Shown piece by piece: positions 58,953-64,000 of a stretch of DNA of 64,000 bases. This DNA comes from Picochlorum sp. 'celeri' (taxonomy: Eukaryota > Chlorophyta > Trebouxiophyceae), in NCBI GenBank assembly GCA_010909725.1, contig JAACMV010000022.1:992001-1056000 (forward strand), given 5' to 3'. The notes below the pieces were generated by a model. That model searched no databases, was not told the origin of the DNA, and saw nothing but the letters and a program-made list of their open reading frames with translations. The first letter of the stretch is position 1. Every line of letters starts with the position of its first letter. Position numbers and translations under genes: made by a program.

Positions 58953-61900
58953 ATGGACAGAATGAATGGAACTCCTCCTCGCAAGGTCTCGTTTTCTCCA
59001 AGGTTTTCGTTGGTGGACGAGGAGGAGGAGGAGGGGGGGTATACCAAGACTGGTGAAGATGTCAGAGCAGGGTTGGTGACGCAGCCATATAGTCATCAAG
59101 GTGGCACGTATCGTCACTCATTTAATGTAGATATAGAAGATAATGGGGATGATGTGCTGCTCGATTGGGAACAGTATTCCAGGACTACGCCTCGGTGGAA
59201 GCTTTTTGGAAAGGAAATTGGGTGCTTGTCGCCACCAGATTGGTGGTATCATTTAACAAAAGGGCAAAGGCGGTTGCTGTTTTTGTTTTTTATTGGTGCT
59301 ACGTCGTTTACGTTGATATTATTGGTGATGATGGCGTTGGCATCGTTGCATTTTGGTGGTGGGCCATATGTGCCCCATCCTGATATTGCATGTGAATGGA
59401 ATGAATGGCGTTTGCCTGATTGGGTGAAGCCTACGGCGTATAGTTTGGATTTTGAAGTGAATATGGAAGAGCCTTGGACGGTAGAGGCATCTGTGTATAT
59501 CGATTTGGACGTGTTGCATTCGACTCGGTGTGTTGTGCTTCATGCCGCAGACATGTCTGTTGTAGAAGCTCGATTGGGAGGGGATGACGGGTTGGTGGCG
59601 ATGAACAAGACGTATGACGAATCTTTAGAGCAGTTGACATTACGATGGGATGATGCTATTTCTGTTGGGGAGCAGCGGTTGTATATGACGTTTACATATC
59701 CATTGAGGGAGGGTATGGCTGGTTTTTATAAAAGCACGTATATGGATGATGGGAAGGAAGAGACGCTTGCGGCGACGCAATTTGAAGCGAATTCTGCGAG
59801 AATGGCGTTCCCATGTTTTGATGAGCCGCACCTGAAAGCACCATTCACGGTTGAAGTTGTGACGAACAAGGATTATACTGTTTTATCAAATATGCCAGCG
59901 AAAAAGGTTCACCACCATGACACACAGGAAGAGGGGCTGCAGGCGTGGCATTTTGAGACATCTCCGCCAATGTCGACGTATCTGCTTGCTATTATTATCG
60001 GTAAGCTTGAATCGGTCACGAGGGAGATTGAAGCACCTGCAGAAGGAGTGTGGCTGCCGCAGCTGAACGATCAGGATGGCAAGGTGTTAGAGAAGAAGGA
60101 GAAGCGTGTCGTTCAGGTGTGGGGAATTCCTAGCCAGATACAGCATCTTGAATATGCAGCAGATGCAGCATCTCAGATTGTCCCAGTGTATGAGAATGCG
60201 TTAAAGGTTGCGTATGCATTGCCAAAGCTTGATTTGGTGGCAATTCCTGATTTTGCTGCTAGTGCCATGGAGAATTGGGGGCTGATTACGTACAGGCAGG
60301 CTGCGTTGCTGGTCAGTCCTACCTCTTCTTTGGCTGATACTCGATATGTGACGCTTGTTGTTGCGCATGAACTTGCACATCAGGTAGGTTTTCTTTGCTT
60401 TTTTTTTCAATCAATGTTGATGGATGTTGCAAAGGGTAGGTGTGATTGATGCAGTGGTTTGGTAATCTCGTGACCATGTCTTGGTGGAATGAATTGTGGT
60501 TGAATGAAGGATTTGCAAGCTATTTCGAGTACTTGGGATCGGAGGCTGTCCATGGAAACATGTCGTTTTTGGATGGTTTTTACTTTGAAAATCTGCCAAA
60601 AGCATTGGACTATGACGGGAAGAATGTGTCGCATGCCTTGTCGATGGGCAATGAGCTGGTCGATTCCTCTGGAGCAATCGAAGGTGTTTTTGATGCAATA
60701 GAGTATCAAAAGGGCGCCTCGGTTCTCCGTATGCTGCGAGCATGGATGAACAAGGGCTCCACAAGTGATGACTGGGAGTCGCAGCCATCAGAGGATGATC
60801 CATTCTTGAAGGGCATTAACGAGTACCTGCGAAAGCACAGTTTCCATAATTCAACAGGAGTGTCGTTATGGGAAAGTTTTGATACCTCTACAGAGTTGGA
60901 TTTGCTGCCGTTGATGAATGAGTGGACATTTAGAGATGGATATCCCTTGGTAACAGTGTCACTGGATGGGAAGGGGAACATCAAAGCCAAGCAGGAGAAA
61001 TTTTCCGTGTCAGAAGAGATGTCTTGTGATACAGAAAATCTATGGTGGATACCAATATCCTTTGTGAGCAGTGATTCAACCACCCAGATAAAGTGGGGTG
61101 AACTGAATGCTTGTCAGTCTTTAAGGCCTCTGATGACGCTGCCGAAGAATGGCTGGGTCAAGATCAATGCTGGTCAATACGGATATTATAGAGTGAATTA
61201 CTCACCTCAGCTTTGGAGTCAGCTTCACGATGCTGTACAGCAGTTTGACTCAAATGGGTATCCTTTGCTTGGCGGTGTCGATGTTGCCGGCCTGGTAGAG
61301 GATAGTTTCCATGTGGCTGGTCAGGGGATCACTATGGAAGTATTCTTAAAGTTTCTCCAGGCCTTGCATCGTAGACCTGTAGATGAAGCCGGACCCTGGA
61401 TGTCAGCTTTGCCGTATATCCGAAGGATTGACAATTTGGTTTCATGTCAGAAAGATTGGTCAAACTTTGTCAGTAGCAGCATTTTAGAACCTTTCATTGA
61501 AAATGGAACCCTCAGTGGAAATTTGGGTGAAAACCTCGTAGATTTCTTCACATTTTCTGGGACCACAGAGATTGATGGAGTTTCAAATCCGGCTGAACTA
61601 CAAATGTTGAGACCTGCAATTATTGACATTGCAGGATATTTTGGCACGCAGTCAATTGTGGATGAGGCCAAATCACTATTCAAGGATGTCGCAAAAGGAA
61701 AATCGCTTGACTTGCACCCAGATTTGCGAAGCTCGTTGTATAATACAATAGCAAAAGTGAATAAGAAGGATGATATGAGCACAATGGTTTCTCTGTTGAA
61801 GTCAGCAGAGAATGCAGATGAATCTGAGCGCATCATTCGGGCCTTGGGTATATTTGACCATGGACACGACATCTTGAAGTTATCCTTGGATCCGGCAGTA

Positions 61901-62242
61901 AAAGCACAAGATATCGGTATTTTGATGGACTCGATTTCATTCCATGGGGGGAACAAAGCTGCTGTGAAACTCATTGAATGGATGCAGGGCAATATTGGAT
62001 CTCTCTACGAGAAATTAGGACAAGATACAGTTGCAGGGCGAAAGCTTGGCCAGATAATCGAGCGTGCAGCAGCTCATATTAAAGATACAGAAACTATGAG
62101 TGTGCTTCGGGCGATTCAGGACGAGTCCTCGGACATTCTCGAGGATGTGCGGTACATTGATAGGGCTATTGAAAGCATCCGTTCGAATGCGAAATGGGTT
62201 GCAGACCACAGTGACTTTGTATGTGACTGGATATCTGAATAA
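58953..62242 (+). CDS. Membrane-bound M1 aminopeptidase
   Basis: Exon 1 is 58953-60383, the intron 60384-60454 (gtaggt...gatgcag), exon 2 60455-62242; 1072 residues. Type II topology: an acidic cytoplasmic tail of about 107 residues, a membrane helix (about 108-131), then the ectodomain. The zinc site is HELAHQ (His472, Glu473, His476) with Glu495 eighteen residues on in NELWLNEGFASY; the intron falls exactly within this motif after Gln477. The exopeptidase motif, usually GAMEN, is SAMEN at 437-441. The C-terminal ERAP1-like domain is present. The fold and topology match animal aminopeptidase N/A and plant APM1-like enzymes, releasing N-terminal residues from peptides outside the cell or in endosomes. 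Confidence 0.95.
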
Positions 62243-62298
62243 TAACTGTACATTTTATACATATCGCTTGGTACATTTAATGTAATCATATCACGTTA

Positions 62299-63999
62299 TC
62301 ACTGCGAGATTCCGGACTTTTTCCATGAGTCCACAAAACTTTTCAATCTGTTTCCAAAATGGTTTGGCCCATCTTCTTTTTCTGCAACTTGCTCTTCGTC
62401 ATCGGCAACTTCGTCCAATGGATGTGCTGAGACGCTGTTTTCCGTTTCAGAAGGACTAGCATTATTTTCCTGAGGAGTCTGTGGAGCACTCAATGCCGAT
62501 GTGACAGGGCTTTTCTCTTCATCCCTTTCAGAAGGTTGGGTTCGTCGCAAAAGTCTTGAGAAAATGTTTGCTTTGACATGCGGGTCGGAGTCAATTGCTG
62601 GTTTTTTCATGCCGACAATCTCATTTTGGAGCTCAAACACATCGTTTTGAGACATATCTAGGGCATGGGACAGTTTCGCCGAGAGCTCCACGTACTGGAC
62701 TTTCTCGTGGACTGCTTGAGACAGCAGGTCAAGACAAGATTGATACGCTGTCTGAGCAATATCCCTCTCTTCCTTCGCAGACCCGAGATACTCATTATAC
62801 ACATACAAAGACTTTACGAGGCAATTTCTCTCTTTCAATAGACGTTGTACTCGTCTGTCCTCCGTGTCAACATTTTCTGAAACACATCGAGGACTTGTAA
62901 CCTCCTCAACAATCTTCAACAGAGTCTTGTACTGATGTTCATCCAAATTCGACTCATCCGCAACGATGCACAATTCCTCTGGAGATAATAATTTACTCTC
63001 ATCATCCAGCTCAATTTTCAGTTCGGCTGCAGACATCAGAGGAGAGAGTGCCATTGCTGATAAACCTGGCTTGCTCATCCTGTCACTGACACTGGACTCT
63101 GGTATCATCATGCTCTCCTTGTGCGGCGTATCCTTTTTCAATTCTTCTATAGTGGCCAAAAGCTTTTTGTTCTCCTGATAGATCTCGTCATAATTTTCAT
63201 CTGCAGTTCGAATAACCTCCTCCAAAGCAAACACCCGAGCTTTGGCCCTCTCCAACTCCTTTAAAAGATTCTTGTGTTCATCACGTCCCAACACAACGAC
63301 TCTACCTCGTTGCCCACTTTCTTTACCCAAACTCTTTTCTAAAAAGTCAATTCTTTTCTCGAGGACCTTGCAGTGTTTGCAAGGCTTGCTCTGGCCAACA
63401 TCTATCACATTTTGCTGCACAATATTCTTGATTTTCGAGGCCCCATAAATGTATTTCAACGTATTTGCAGTCCTCCCAGACGATTTAAACGGACTAATAC
63501 ATCCAATAAATATCGCACTCCATCCATCACAGTCAGTTCCACCGCCCAACACAGACCTTAAATCATACGTCAGCCTGGAAAGCCTATAATTCACACTCTT
63601 TCCAGTTTGGCTGACATCATTGATGACAGTTTGTAATGCACTAAGACCAACATTAATGCCAGAGCCCTGCTTATGCTGTTGAGACCCAGTGACTGCTGAT
63701 GAGGCAGATTCAGATCCAGCAAGATCGACAAGCATAAACTTTCCAAACACCTTTTTCCCGTCTCGCATGGTTGACAAATCAATAGTAAAGATTGCATGGG
63801 ATCGTGAACTTCGAAGATTCCCATCCGTCCTGTCCGTATTTCGCAGCATCGACCCATGCCGCAGATGATCATAAAGTGCATCGGATGATTGAACAGCGTG
63901 TTGTTGTTGCTTTGAACCGCACGCAAAACTCAATTTTCTTCTCAAAAACCCATCCAAGAGATCAAACACTTGCTCCTTCCCAAGAGACTCCTTGTATAT
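62299..63999 (-). CDS. Kinesin heavy chain-like protein (N-terminal motor half beyond right edge)
   Basis: The frame enters from the right edge and gives the last 566 residues. Motor-domain motifs: an IYKE...VFDLLD segment, switch I RSSRSHAIFTI, switch II LVDLAGSE, then SALQTVINDV and ANTLKYIYGASKIKNIV, which closes the motor. The P-loop is outside the window. The helix-4/5 region (VNYRLSRLTYDLRSVLGGG) departs from the usual YRDSKLTRLL consensus, so microtubule contact may be altered. A predicted coiled coil follows (KVLEKRIDFLEKSL; LKELERAKARVFALEEVI), then a Ser/Glu-rich tail. It is nearest in feel to kinesin-4-type motors, but the subfamily is uncertain. The stop is 56 bases from the convergent aminopeptidase. 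Confidence 0.88.
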   Translation of the reverse strand: MYKESLGKEQVFDLLDGFLRRKLSFACGSKQQQHAVQSSDALYDHLRHGSMLRNTDRTDGNLRSSRSHAIFTIDLSTMRDGKKVFGKFMLVDLAGSESASSAVTGSQQHKQGSGINVGLSALQTVINDVSQTGKSVNYRLSRLTYDLRSVLGGGTDCDGWSAIFIGCISPFKSSGRTANTLKYIYGASKIKNIVQQNVIDVGQSKPCKHCKVLEKRIDFLEKSLGKESGQRGRVVVLGRDEHKNLLKELERAKARVFALEEVIRTADENYDEIYQENKKLLATIEELKKDTPHKESMMIPESSVSDRMSKPGLSAMALSPLMSAAELKIELDDESKLLSPEELCIVADESNLDEHQYKTLLKIVEEVTSPRCVSENVDTEDRRVQRLLKERNCLVKSLYVYNEYLGSAKEERDIAQTAYQSCLDLLSQAVHEKVQYVELSAKLSHALDMSQNDVFELQNEIVGMKKPAIDSDPHVKANIFSRLLRRTQPSERDEEKSPVTSALSAPQTPQENNASPSETENSVSAHPLDEVADDEEQVAEKEDGPNHFGNRLKSFVDSWKKSGISQ

Positions 64000-64000
64000 T

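Noticed and set aside
1..64000. tRNA, rRNA, CRISPR arrays, insertion sequences and retroelements
   Set aside because: Looked for tRNA B-box-like words, repeat-spacer arrays and transposase or reverse-transcriptase motifs; none was found by eye.

Overview
This is nuclear DNA from a eukaryote of the green lineage, most likely a unicellular green alga with a very compact genome. The evidence is short spliceosomal GT-AG introns (about 65-150 bases, usually one or two near the 5' end), eukaryotic proteins throughout (gamma-tubulin, eIF4A3, PP2A catalytic subunit, TRAPPC10, NDC1-like nucleoporin, kinesin), and plastid-targeted proteins typical of green plants (HHL1, CYP38/TLP40, rubredoxin RBD1, IspE, RRF, PrxQ) together with B12D-, ENOD93- and HIG1-type small mitochondrial proteins. 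About 48 genes fit in 64 kb. The standard genetic code holds. The compactness and AT/GC balance recall Picochlorum-like trebouxiophytes, but the species cannot be fixed from the sequence alone.

Layout. 1-6 kb: ubiquitin-conjugating enzyme (cut by the left edge), alpha/beta hydrolase, SYP61-type SNARE with a broken frame, HHL1, an unassigned gene, a decayed second copy of the HHL1 3' end, and organellar RRF. 6-16 kb: DUF3700/TSJT1-like protein, HI0933-type flavoprotein, four-exon TRAPPC10, GT71-type glycosyltransferase, IspE. 16-26 kb: three unassigned proteins, a SELENOF relative, gamma-tubulin, NAMPT, gamma-glutamyl hydrolase, a small coiled-coil protein and a plastid methyltransferase. 26-38 kb: P-type H+-ATPase, SYLF-domain protein, PrxQ, a riboflavin-kinase fusion, a secreted Cys-rich protein, NDC1-like protein, and a membrane methyltransferase interrupted by a hairpin insertion. 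38-51 kb: RING protein with SUMO-interaction-like motifs, BTF3, PPR protein, eIF4A3, PP2A-C, HIG1 protein, ENOD93, C2CD3-like protein, release factor 2, B12D protein, CYP38. 52-56 kb: three tandem genes for secreted proteins built from a six-cysteine repeat of fixed spacing. 56-64 kb: RBD1, WDR55, a small unassigned protein, membrane M1 aminopeptidase and a kinesin (cut by the right edge).

Organisation. Strands alternate so that genes mostly lie in divergent pairs sharing short promoters and convergent pairs whose stop codons are commonly only 18-60 bases apart. Three genes (HHL1, RBD1, CYP38) belong to families acting in photosystem II assembly or repair. Two (RRF, RF2) serve organellar translation. 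Four (HIG1, ENOD93, B12D, and tentatively the PPR protein) point to the mitochondrion. The most unusual stretch is the secreted Cys-repeat cluster at 52.3-56.1 kb, whose third gene is a mosaic of the other two.

Exon boundaries were placed by hand from GT-AG signals, reading-frame continuity and recalled family similarity. No database search was possible, so family names rest on recognition of motifs.
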